In this document: piece by piece, positions 15,078-23,600 of the stretch
Layout of the letters: every line of letters starts with the position of its first letter
Numbering within the stretch: the first letter of the stretch is position 1
Source of the DNA: an uncultured Oscillibacter sp.
GTDB taxonomy: Bacteria; Bacillota; Clostridia; Oscillospirales; Oscillospiraceae
DNA length: 28,652 bases
Assembly: GCA_946183715.1 (NCBI GenBank)
Contig: CAMHDB010000003.1
Location: 1-28,652 of the forward strand
Reading direction: 5' to 3'
Translations under genes and position numbers: made by a program
Notes under the pieces: model-generated
The model's input: the letters and a program-made list of their open reading frames with translations, nothing else
Told to the model about the DNA's origin: nothing
Databases searched by the model: none

Positions 15078-15842
15078 ATGACAAATCAGGTAAAGACGGT
15101 TTTGTTGGCCGACGCGAACAACGAATTTCGCACCATGCTGCGCGACGAAATCAACGCCTCCGGCAAATTCCGCGTGGTGGCTTGCGTGGACGACGGCGCG
15201 AAGGCGCTGGAAGAAGCGATGTCCAAGTCTCCGGATTTGCTGGTCATGGACGCCATTCTCCCCGGCAAAGACGCGCTGTCCATTCTGCGCCGCCTCCGCG
15301 AGAACCGGAAGAACGTCAGAACAGTGCTCTACTCCTCCTTCTGCACCGACGAATTGCTCTCCGAGGCCCACCACATGGGCGCCAGCTACTTCCTCCCCAA
15401 GCCGTTCGACATCGAAGACCTCCTCGACCGGATGTACTACGCCTTCCGTCCGGCGGCGCCTGTCCTGTCAAAGCACGACCTGTCCTTGAAAGGCGTCGTC
15501 ACGTCGATTATCCACGAAATCGGCGTCCCGGCCCACATCAAGGGCTACCAGTACCTCCGCGACGCCATCATCATGACCGTAGAGGACATGGACTCCATCA
15601 ACGCCGTGACGAAAGTGCTCTACCCGACTGTCGCGCGGCATTACAAAACCACGGCCTCGCGCGTCGAGCGCGCCATACGGCACGCCATCGAAGTCGCGTG
15701 GGACCGCGGAGATTTGGAAGTCCTGCAGAAGTATTTCGGCTACACCGTCAGCAACGCCAAGGGCAAGCCGACTAACTCCGAGTTTATCGCCCTGATTGCC
15801 GACCGGGTTCTGCTGAGCTACGAGCGCTCCATGACCGTCTGA
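15078..15842 (+). CDS. spo0A: Sporulation master regulator Spo0A
   Basis: 254 aa response regulator. The N-terminal receiver domain (1-125) has the phospho-acceptor D58 in LLVMDAILP and the conserved Lys in PKPF. The Spo0A-specific C-terminal DNA-binding domain (about 145-254) carries the SRVERAIRHAIEVAW recognition helix. Phosphorylated Spo0A binds 0A boxes to start sporulation. The acidic pocket is unusual: Bacillus has two Asp before the first loop (ADDN), here the second is Ala (LADANNEF). The phospho-signal Thr also appears as Ser (LYSSF). GGGGAGG precedes the ATG. It ends inside the 3' end of the convergent coaX. Confidence 0.96.
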   Translation: MTNQVKTVLLADANNEFRTMLRDEINASGKFRVVACVDDGAKALEEAMSKSPDLLVMDAILPGKDALSILRRLRENRKNVRTVLYSSFCTDELLSEAHHMGASYFLPKPFDIEDLLDRMYYAFRPAAPVLSKHDLSLKGVVTSIIHEIGVPAHIKGYQYLRDAIIMTVEDMDSINAVTKVLYPTVARHYKTTASRVERAIRHAIEVAWDRGDLEVLQKYFGYTVSNAKGKPTNSEFIALIADRVLLSYERSMTV

Positions 15843-16609
15843 CTGTTCTTCTGGTAGATAGTCCACAGGCCGTTCATGAGCAGGTACTTGTCGTAGACAA
15901 TCTCGTTGCGGCAGTAGCGCACGATGACCGGGGCGTTGCCGCCCGTGGCGACCGCCGTCACGGTACGCCCCGGGAACTCCTCCCGGATACGGTCAAGGAT
16001 TCCGTCGAGCATGGAGGCCGTGCCGTAGACGATGCCCGAGCGCATACAGTCCTCCGTCGTGCGCCCGATAAGCGCCTTGGGACGCTGTATCGAGATGTCC
16101 GGCAACTGCGCGGCGCTGTGGCTGAGGGCCTCCAGCGATACCCGCACGCCCGGGAGCAGTAAGCCGCCCTCGTAAGTGCGCCCCTCCGTGATGACGCCGA
16201 TTGTTGTCGCGGTGCCCATGTCGATAGTCACGATAGGCGGCGCGAAGCGTTCGAGGGCGGCGACGGCGTCGGCGACGATATCGGCCCCCATCTGGGCCTG
16301 TACGGACAGGCGGATGTTCAGGCCCGTGCGGATTCCCGGTCCGACGACCATCGGAGGGTGTCCGAGGAGGCCCGCGAGGGCCTTTTCCATCATGAAATTC
16401 AGCGGCGGCACCACACTGCACAGTATCGCGCCCGTGACTTCCTCCCGGGAGTGCCCGTAGAGCGCGAACAGGTTCATAAAGTCCATGCAAATCTGGTCGG
16501 CGGTTTTCCGGCTGTCGGTGTTGAGGGAGGCCAGAAAACACAGTTCCCGGTCGGGCTTGAACAGTCCGACGGAAGTCGTGGTATTGCCCACGTCGACCGC
16601 CAAGAGCAT
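15818..16609 (-). CDS. coaX: Type III pantothenate kinase CoaX
   Basis: 263 aa, normal length. CoaX phosphorylates pantothenate in the first step of coenzyme A synthesis; type III enzymes are of the ASKHA fold and are not feedback-inhibited by CoA. The phosphate loop DVGNTTTSVGLF (6-17), the G108-A-D110 catalytic motif and DMGTATTIGVI (130-140) are present. The ATG at 16609 follows AAAGGGGG. The 3' end overlaps spo0A by 25 bp in convergent orientation, and no terminator separates the two. It lies 76 bases downstream of the 139-aa gene and probably shares its promoter. Confidence 0.95.
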   Translation of the reverse strand: MLLAVDVGNTTTSVGLFKPDRELCFLASLNTDSRKTADQICMDFMNLFALYGHSREEVTGAILCSVVPPLNFMMEKALAGLLGHPPMVVGPGIRTGLNIRLSVQAQMGADIVADAVAALERFAPPIVTIDMGTATTIGVITEGRTYEGGLLLPGVRVSLEALSHSAAQLPDISIQRPKALIGRTTEDCMRSGIVYGTASMLDGILDRIREEFPGRTVTAVATGGNAPVIVRYCRNEIVYDKYLLMNGLWTIYQKNSQTVMERS

Positions 16610-16685
16610 ATTACTGTCCCCCTTTCGGCGGCCTGTTCGGAGCCGCCCGTGTCAAGTCCTCTCCCGCCAGCGGGAGGGGACGTTT

Positions 16686-17105
16686 TCAGCTACGGAGAAA
16701 GACGGCCTTCAGAATGTCCAGCAGATTCCCGCCGTACTGCCCGAACGACGAGACCAGCGACGTGAGCTTGTCCTTGTCGCCGAGGAACGGCTTAATCAAA
16801 TCCCACGCCTTCTGGTTCGATTCCGCCGAGCCGCCCTGTACGGTCTGCAAGACTGCCAGCAGCGGGGCCAGTTTCAGTTTGAGCGCCCCGGCGAGGTCGT
16901 CACTGCCCGCCAGTGACAGTAAGCCCGTTTTCAGGGCGTTGAGCTTCTCCGCGTCCAGAATTTTCGTGTTCTGGATTGCCTGTACCAGTCCGCCCAAGTC
17001 GCCGAGGTTCAGTCCGGCGTTTTGCGCGTTCTGGTTACTCTGGTTTGTCCCCGTACTCGCGTTGAGAATCGCGCCGATGAGGTCGCCCGCGTTCAGATTC
17101 GCCAT
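16686..17105 (-). CDS. Unknown small helical protein
   Basis: 139 aa, not recognised. It begins MANLNAGDLIGAILNAS and continues with a short Asn/Gln-rich stretch and several amphipathic helical segments (DLGGLVQAIQ, LNALKTGLLSLAG, LKLKLAPLLAVLQ, LTSLVSSFGQ). There is no signal peptide or obvious membrane span. The ATG at 17105 has AAGGAG 9 bases upstream; the frame is open a further 46 codons but through the promoter. It has its own promoter at 17137-17165 and is followed by coaX. A GC-rich hairpin (about 16659-16680) lies between the two genes. Confidence 0.75.
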   Translation of the reverse strand: MANLNAGDLIGAILNASTGTNQSNQNAQNAGLNLGDLGGLVQAIQNTKILDAEKLNALKTGLLSLAGSDDLAGALKLKLAPLLAVLQTVQGGSAESNQKAWDLIKPFLGDKDKLTSLVSSFGQYGGNLLDILKAVFLRS

Positions 17106-17136
17106 GTTCCCACACTCCTTGTAAAAGTCGTGTCCC

Positions 17137-17165
17137 ATTCTAACACGCGCCCCGCCGGATTGCAA
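17137..17165 (-). promoter_or_regulatory. Sigma-A promoter of the 139-aa gene and coaX
   Basis: On the minus strand TTGCAA (17165-17160) is separated by 17 bases from TAGAAT (17142-17137), about 32 bases before the start codon. It is divergent from the ilvA promoter. Confidence 0.65.
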
Positions 17166-17226
17166 CCGCTTTTCGCGCCGCGCGGTATGCGTAAAATTTC
17201 CGTACATAGCGCCGCGCAAATTTTGC

Positions 17227-17255
17227 TTGACAAATGCTGTCAATTGCGGTTAGAT
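17227..17255 (+). promoter_or_regulatory. ilvA operon promoter with dyad over the -35
   Basis: A perfect TTGACA (17227-17232) is separated by 17 bases from TTAGAT (17250-17255). The -35 hexamer is one arm of a perfect dyad, TTGACA-AATGC-TGTCAA (17227-17243), so a dimeric repressor bound there would block RNA polymerase. The regulator is not in the window. Confidence 0.6.
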
Positions 17256-17313
17256 AGGGTAGCAAGACTATACACGGACGGACGGCGCTCCCGCCGCCCG
17301 TCGGGGAGGTACT

Positions 17314-18528
17314 ATGACGCTCGACAAAATCTATCAGGCCGCCTACACACTCAAAGGTGTGGCGCGGAAAACCGACCTGCTCTACGCGCAGAATCTGCGC
17401 CACGACGCGCAAATCTACCTCAAGACCGAAAACTTACAGGTCACGGGCAGTTTCAAACTCCGGGGGGCCTACAACAAAATCGCGTCGCTGACGCCCGAAC
17501 AGCGCGCGGCGGGGATTCTGGCCTGTTCGGCGGGGAACCACGCGCAGGGCGTGGCGCTCTCCGCGACGAAGATGGGCGCGCACAGCATTGTATGTATGCC
17601 CGACGGCGCGCCGATTAGCAAAGTAGAGGCGACGAAGCGTTTAGGCGCGGAAGTGCGCCTCGTGCCCGGGGCCTACGACGACGCCTACGAGTACGCCTGC
17701 CGTCTGCAACAGGAGACCGGGGCCACGTTTATTCACCCGTTCAACGACGAGCTTGTCATGGCCGGACAGGGTACGATTGGCCTCGAAATCCTCGACCAGT
17801 TGCCGGACGTGGAAGCCGTGATAGTGCCCGTCGGCGGCGGCGGACTTCTCGCCGGGGTGGCTTACGCCATCAAGAATCTGAACCCGAATATCAAAGTCTA
17901 CGGCGTACAGGCCGAGAACGCGCCGAGCATGGTACGCAGTTTCCGGGAGGACGGCATTATTACCCTTGACACCGTGGCGACGTTCGCCGACGGTATCGCC
18001 GTCAAGACCCCCGGCGATTTGACTTACGCTATGGCGCGGGAGTACGTGGACGAAATGGTGTCGGTGTCCGAGGACGAAATCGCGGCGGCGATTCTCGCGC
18101 TCATCGAACAGCAGAAACTAATCGCCGAAGGCGCGGGGGCCGTCAGCGTGGCGGCGGCGATGTTCCGCAAGGTGCCCATTGAGGGCAAAAAGGCCGTCTG
18201 CGTGGTATCGGGCGGCAACATCGACGTGAATATACTCTCGCGCGTCATCACGCGCGGGCTGGTCATGGGCGGGCGGAACAGCGTCCTGCAAATCGCGCTG
18301 GAGGACAAGCCCGGACAGCTTGTCGGCGTCAGCCAGATTATCTCCGAGTGCGGCGCGAATGTCGTGTCCGTCCACCACGAGCGCTCCGACGCCAATATGG
18401 CGATTTCCAGTTGCTTCCTGAAAATCGGCATGGAGACCCGCGACTTTGACCAGATTCGCAGTATCAAGGAAGCGCTCACGAAGGCGGGATTCCGTATCAT
18501 GACGGACCGCATACAGGAAATGCAGTGA
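17314..18528 (+). CDS. ilvA: Threonine ammonia-lyase (PLP-dependent) with C-terminal ACT domain
   Basis: 404 aa. The enzyme deaminates threonine (and serine) to 2-oxobutyrate (pyruvate), feeding isoleucine synthesis or catabolism. The Schiff-base lysine is K48 in TGSFKLRGAY; the PLP-phosphate loop GGGG is at 174-177. The SAGNHAQG motif is at 72-79, and a single ACT domain occupies about 325-404. This length and single ACT domain match the shorter, often catabolic form common in Clostridia rather than the long two-ACT biosynthetic form, so tdcB is an alternative name. The ATG follows GGGGAGGT. ridA follows after 13 bases, which fits because RidA removes the enamine released by this enzyme. Confidence 0.93.
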   Translation: MTLDKIYQAAYTLKGVARKTDLLYAQNLRHDAQIYLKTENLQVTGSFKLRGAYNKIASLTPEQRAAGILACSAGNHAQGVALSATKMGAHSIVCMPDGAPISKVEATKRLGAEVRLVPGAYDDAYEYACRLQQETGATFIHPFNDELVMAGQGTIGLEILDQLPDVEAVIVPVGGGGLLAGVAYAIKNLNPNIKVYGVQAENAPSMVRSFREDGIITLDTVATFADGIAVKTPGDLTYAMAREYVDEMVSVSEDEIAAAILALIEQQKLIAEGAGAVSVAAAMFRKVPIEGKKAVCVVSGGNIDVNILSRVITRGLVMGGRNSVLQIALEDKPGQLVGVSQIISECGANVVSVHHERSDANMAISSCFLKIGMETRDFDQIRSIKEALTKAGFRIMTDRIQEMQ

Positions 18529-18541
18529 CAGGAGGTCAACT

Positions 18542-18937
18542 ATGAAAGCGATTTACACCCCGGACGCCCCCGAAGCCGTGGGGCCGTACTCACAGGCCAT
18601 CGTGTCGGGCGGCATGCTCTACACGTCCGGACAGATTCCCCTCGACCCCGCCACGGGGACTATCGTTGAGGGCGGAATCGAGGAACAGGCCGCGCGCGTC
18701 ATGGAGAATCTCGGCGCGGTACTCCGCGCGGGCGCTTCCGATTTCCAGTACGCCGTAAAGGTCAACTGCTACCTCAGCGACATGGCGCTGTTCTCGGACT
18801 TCAACGCCGTCTACGCCCGCTACTTTACCACGAAGCCGGCGCGCAGTTGCGTGGCGGTGAAGGAACTCCCCAAGGGCGCGCTCGTGGAAGTGGAGGTTAT
18901 CGCGGAGACCGTCAAGGGAAATGTCGTGAAATTATGA
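18542..18937 (+). CDS. ridA: Reactive intermediate deaminase RidA (YjgF/YER057c/UK114 family)
   Basis: 131 aa trimeric enzyme that hydrolyses 2-aminoacrylate and 2-aminocrotonate, the unstable products of threonine/serine dehydratases, to the keto acids plus ammonia. The AVGPYSQAI start, SGQIPLDP strand, the catalytic Arg in PARSCVAV and the final EVEVIA motif are present. It sits immediately behind ilvA with an AGGAGG site and overlaps the next gene by four bases (ATGA), so translation is probably coupled. Confidence 0.95.
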   Translation: MKAIYTPDAPEAVGPYSQAIVSGGMLYTSGQIPLDPATGTIVEGGIEEQAARVMENLGAVLRAGASDFQYAVKVNCYLSDMALFSDFNAVYARYFTTKPARSCVAVKELPKGALVEVEVIAETVKGNVVKL

Positions 18938-19536
18938 CCGAAAAGGAAAAAATGCTCGGCGGGGCCTTGTACGACCCCGCCGACCCCGAACTGACGGCCT
19001 TACGCGAAAAGGCGTCCGCACTCTGCAAGGCGTACAACGAGACGCCGGAGGCCGAAGTCGAAAAGCGTCGGGCGATTTTGGACGAGTGGAACATCCAGCG
19101 CGGCCCGGGCGTCTATATTCGCGGGCCGGTGTGGTTCGACTACGGCTGTTTTACGTCCATCGGGGAGAACTCGTTCGCGAATTTCAACTTTACCTGTCTG
19201 GACTGCGCCCCGGTACACATCGGCGACAACGTGTTTATGGGGCCGAACGTCTCGATTCTGACGCCCGTCCACCCGTTGCGCTGGCAGGAGCGGAACGTGT
19301 ACAAGAAGCCGGACGGCACGCTGTCGAACCGGGAGTACGCGAAGCCGGTTACAATCGGCGACAACTGCTGGATTTCGGGCAATGTGACGATTTGCGGCGG
19401 CGTGACAATCGGGGCCGGGAGCGTCATCGGCGCGGGGAGCGTCGTCACGCGCGACATCCCGCCGGATACGTTCGCCGCCGGGGTGCCCTGCCGCCCGATA
19501 CGCCCCATTACGGAGGCCGACCGCATGACCGAATAG
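18934..19536 (+). CDS. maa: Sugar O-acetyltransferase, maltose/galactoside acetyltransferase type
   Basis: 200 aa left-handed beta-helix (hexapeptide repeat) enzyme that moves acetyl from acetyl-CoA to a sugar hydroxyl. An N-terminal Mac domain (about 5-57) is followed by hexapeptide repeats and the TPVHPL loop that carries the catalytic histidine. Late repeats are of the type IGDNCWISGNVTICGGVTIG, then an AGVPCRPIR end. The true acceptor sugar cannot be told from sequence. It starts within the ridA stop codon (ATGA). The frame is open upstream of 18934 but only inside ridA. Confidence 0.9.
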   Translation: MTEKEKMLGGALYDPADPELTALREKASALCKAYNETPEAEVEKRRAILDEWNIQRGPGVYIRGPVWFDYGCFTSIGENSFANFNFTCLDCAPVHIGDNVFMGPNVSILTPVHPLRWQERNVYKKPDGTLSNREYAKPVTIGDNCWISGNVTICGGVTIGAGSVIGAGSVVTRDIPPDTFAAGVPCRPIRPITEADRMTE

Positions 19537-19555
19537 ACGATAAGGAGGAGGTTTT

Positions 19556-20590
19556 ATGCGCCGCCATTGCCGACTGATTGCCATTTTGACTGTTTTACTG
19601 TTGCTGTTGACGGCCTGCGGCGGGGGCGGGGAGGAGGAACCCGGCGATTTCGAGGAGTTTCCGGACGCCGGGGGGACTGTACCCGACAGCGAGGACGCGG
19701 AAACGCCCGTACCGGAGAACCCGGACGCGGAAGCAGTGCCCGACGAGGCGTCCGTATCCGGAGAAGTGACGCCCGGCGACACGGACGCGGAAACGGTACC
19801 TGACGACGAACCCGACGAGGAAACGTTGCCCGTAACGGAGAACCCGGACACGGAACCAGTACCCGGCGAACCGGAGGAAGGCGCGGCGCAACTGTTCGGG
19901 GGCGTACTGCCGGAGGTGAATATTGTGGGAGAAGGCGTCAACGTCGGGGAATTGTCGTATGAAGTCCGCCCGGATTCCTGCACGGTCTACCTGCCGGAGG
20001 ACGGGGCCTATGTCCCGTTCCTCGTCCTGACCGCCGACTACGCCGGGAATACGCTCCTGTTGCGCCGGGACGTACTGCCGGAAGTCCGCCCGTTCAACAA
20101 CTACAGCGCCGCCTACCCCGACAGCGACATCGACCGCTATCTGAATACGGAGTACGTCCAGTATCTCGACGCCGTACAGCCACTGATTCCGTTTGTCGAC
20201 ATCGCGGTCACGGCCCCGGACGCGCTCGGCGTGTCGGGGGACGCGGTGCAGACGGTCAGCCGGGAGATTTTCCTGCTCTCGTGTACGGAGACGGGCTTTA
20301 CAGACCTTGTCAACGCCGGGAAAGAGGGCGGCGCGCTGTCCTATTTCGGCGTCCCGGAACACCGTACCGCCACGCGCGAAAACGGCGCCGCCGTCAGTTG
20401 GTGGTTGCGCACGCCCGATACGTACTACCTCTCCGCCGCCTACGGAATCGGCCCGGACGGCTCCCTCGGGAGTGGCAACGCCTACAATGAAAACGGCGTG
20501 CGTCCGGCGTTCTGCGTCCCGTCCGATACGGTAGCCTTTCCGACGACGGATATTCTGCCCGGACAGACCGTTTACTTTCTCTCCGCGTGA
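19556..20590 (+). CDS. Acidic lipoprotein with a DUF6273-like C-terminal domain
   Basis: 344 aa. A lipoprotein signal peptide with lipobox LTAC (C21) predicts attachment to the outer face of the membrane. Residues about 22-112 form a Glu/Asp/Pro-rich spacer built of loose repeats around ENPDAEAVP and DAETVPDDEPDEE. The globular part ends with SWWLRTPDTYYLSAAYG...NENGVRPAF. That pattern, WWLR(S/T)P followed by GVRPA, is typical of the DUF6273 domain in secreted Bacillota proteins of unknown function. A strong AAGGAGG precedes the ATG. It lies between the acetyltransferase and the SLH protein, suggesting a cell-surface pair with the latter. Confidence 0.8.
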   Translation: MRRHCRLIAILTVLLLLLTACGGGGEEEPGDFEEFPDAGGTVPDSEDAETPVPENPDAEAVPDEASVSGEVTPGDTDAETVPDDEPDEETLPVTENPDTEPVPGEPEEGAAQLFGGVLPEVNIVGEGVNVGELSYEVRPDSCTVYLPEDGAYVPFLVLTADYAGNTLLLRRDVLPEVRPFNNYSAAYPDSDIDRYLNTEYVQYLDAVQPLIPFVDIAVTAPDALGVSGDAVQTVSREIFLLSCTETGFTDLVNAGKEGGALSYFGVPEHRTATRENGAAVSWWLRTPDTYYLSAAYGIGPDGSLGSGNAYNENGVRPAFCVPSDTVAFPTTDILPGQTVYFLSA

Positions 20591-20629
20591 GACCGTCCGC
20601 CGGAACGAATAAAAGAAGGGAGATTTTGC

Positions 20630-23600
20630 ATGAAAAAAACGGAGACCAAGCGATACCTGTGGATACTCGCAGTGTTTCTACTGTTGCTGTTCCTGCTGTG
20701 CTTCTGGCTGTACCGCCGGAACTCGTCGCGCCCGGGAGACCGCGACGGGGCCTCGCCGACGCGCGCGGAAGTCGTACTCGCGTTTCTGCCGTCGGCGTCG
20801 GCGGACGATTCCACCGTCAATGTCATGAGCGCCGCCGCCCGACAGCTCTTCGACGAATTTCGGGCCGCGGAAAGCCAAGTCAGCGTACTGTACTGGCGCT
20901 TGGGCGTCCCGCCGGAGGGGCCGTCATGCACGGTGAGCGCGGTTTCCTCAGAGAGCGACTTGCAAACCGCGCTGGGCCGTGCCGAACGCGGCGGAACGCT
21001 TTCCACGGCGTTCCATTACGCCAAAGGCATCACGGAAGAAGGCACGACTTCCAACCGGAAAGTCGTGCTTCTGACCGACCGCGCGCCGCTCGACGGCGAA
21101 CAGGCGGAGGAGGGCCCCTACGACGCCCACGACACCGCCGCGTACCAGTACGCGAACGCGGCGTCGCAGTCGGCGGCGGAATTATCAATACGCGACGATT
21201 TGTCGACGGTGGCCTTTTTGCAGGAGCTGTCCGGACAGGAATTTGACTTTACACGCCGCTTTCTGAACGATATCCAGACGGACGGCTACTACGAAGTCCT
21301 CAACGCCGACGCCCTCGAAACACTCCGCGAGCAACTTGTCGCCGAACTCCTCGCCGAAAGCGGCGTGCGGAAACTGACGTTCCGCTATCCGAACATCCGC
21401 GACTACTCCGCCGTCTGCTACTACTCCGACGACTACTTTGCCAATTCCGCGTACCAGTACAACCCGAGCCTCGCGACCATGAGCGTGAGTTTGGCGCTGT
21501 CGGCCTTTGCCAGCGAAGACCAGACCCGTTACGCGAACAAGAGTATCAACGCGCGGAATCTGCTGCAAAGTATCGGCGTGGCGGAGGCGGCTGTCAGCAC
21601 AAACGACTGGTTCACCCAGCGCCCGGAGACCGATTCCATCGGGGTCATATCGGGGAGCAAGCCCGTGACGCTCAACGGCCAAACTTATACGCTGATTGCT
21701 GTCGCCATACGCGGGGGCGGCTACGGGCGCGAGTGGGCGAGCAACTTCACCATCGGCGAGGACGGACAGCACGAGGGATTCGACACCGCGAAAAACAACG
21801 TCCTCGACTATCTGAAATCCTACATTCAAAAGCGGAAAATCGCAGGCCCTGTGAAATTCTGGGTAACAGGCTTCAGCCGTGCCGCCGCGACCGCGAATCT
21901 GGTAGGCGGCGCGCTCGACCAAGGCTACGATTTCGGCGCGGATATCACATACTCCCCGGAGGACGTGTACGCCTACTGCTTTGAGACTCCCGCCGGGGCT
22001 CTGCTCAACGAGGTTCGCAATCAGGAAGTCTACTACAACATTTTCAACATTATTAACCAGAGCGACCCCGTGCCGTTCGTGGCGCCGTCGGGGATGGGGT
22101 TCGGGCGCTACGGAATCGACCGCTATCTGCCCTCCGCGCAGGCGTCCTCGAACTACCCCTCCGAACGCGCCGCCATGCTCCGCATTTACCGCGCCATGGA
22201 CAGCACGGACGGCTACGACGTAGACAACTTCCGCATGCAGAAGCTGAGCTTGGTGAATCTGTTCTTGAAAGACAGGTCCGTCGTGGAGGACGACCCGAAG
22301 AATAATTACTCGCAGGGCGTGTACCTGTCGAACTACGTCGCGCTGTTGGTTCGCGACTACCTCCAGAGCCGCGAAAACTACGTGGAGCGCTATCAGGGCG
22401 AGATTCGCGAACTCTGCTCTATTATGTTCGGCTGTTCGGAAAAGCAACAGAAGACGATTCTCAATTCCATCCAGCGGCAGGCCGTTGAGGGCTGGCCCGA
22501 ACTTGTGGGCTCCTACTTCCTGAGCAGTCACGAAGAGGCATTCTCGATGGTCTCCGACTGGCTGGTGACGGCGGTCAACGAGGCGCAAGTCACCGACTAC
22601 GACGAGGAGACGCTGCGCAGTGCGGGCGCGGTGCTGTCGGACCTGCTGGTGAACCTGTTTATAAAGCACCCTAACGACACCACGACACTAATCGCGAACC
22701 TCTCCAGAATCGCGGAGGCGCATTCGTGGGAGCTGTGCTACGCGTGGATGGCCTCCATGGACGACAACTACAAGCGCGGCGCGCAAGTCTCCCTCAACGA
22801 GGGGAAGTACCGGATTGTCCGCGTGAACTGTGACGTGGACGTGTCCGTCCGGGACGAGAACGGCGGCATGGTCGCGCAGATTGTCAACGAGAACCCGCAG
22901 GAGATACGCGGAAGCAGTATCATTTCGGCGGTCAACGGGAACGGCGAGAAAGTCGTGATTCTGCCACTCGACGGCGCCTACCGGGTGTCGGTGACGCGCC
23001 GGGAGTCCGATTCCGCGGAGCCGGAGCCGGTGAATATCGGCATTGACGAGTATTCCGCGCAGACGGCGAACGTCACGCGGGGCGTGGACTATCTCGGCAT
23101 TCCGCTTTCAGCGGGCGAGACGCTGGAAGGCGTAATTCCGGCCATAGAGGACGGCGACGCCGATTATACCCTGACCGCGCCCGACGGCACGACGATTGCG
23201 AGTACGTCCGACCTGTCCGGGGAGGCGGCGGAGGCGGCGTACACGGTCACGGCGGCACCTGACAGCGACAAGTCCGGTATGGTACTCGGCGGCGGCGCGT
23301 TCCGCTACGGCGACTTCGCGCAAGTCGAGGCCACCCCGCACGACGGTTATACCTTCACCAGATGGTACGCCGACAACGAAACGAGCGTGTCCACAGAGTC
23401 CGTCTACCGCTTCTGCGTCACGCGGGACACCGTGCTGACAGCCCGCTTCGCGGCGCAACCCCCGAAAGTCGCCGTGCCCGTGAACCTGTCTTTCGCGGAC
23501 GTTTCGACGCAAAGTTACTGCTACGACGCCGTTGTGTGGGCGGTTCAAAACGGCATTGTGAGCGGCACCACCGACACGACATTCAGCCCGAAAGAACCCT

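Noticed and set aside
21185..22669. 494-codon minus-strand frame inside the SLH protein gene
   Set aside because: Antisense shadow; the plus-strand protein has coherent domains across this stretch.
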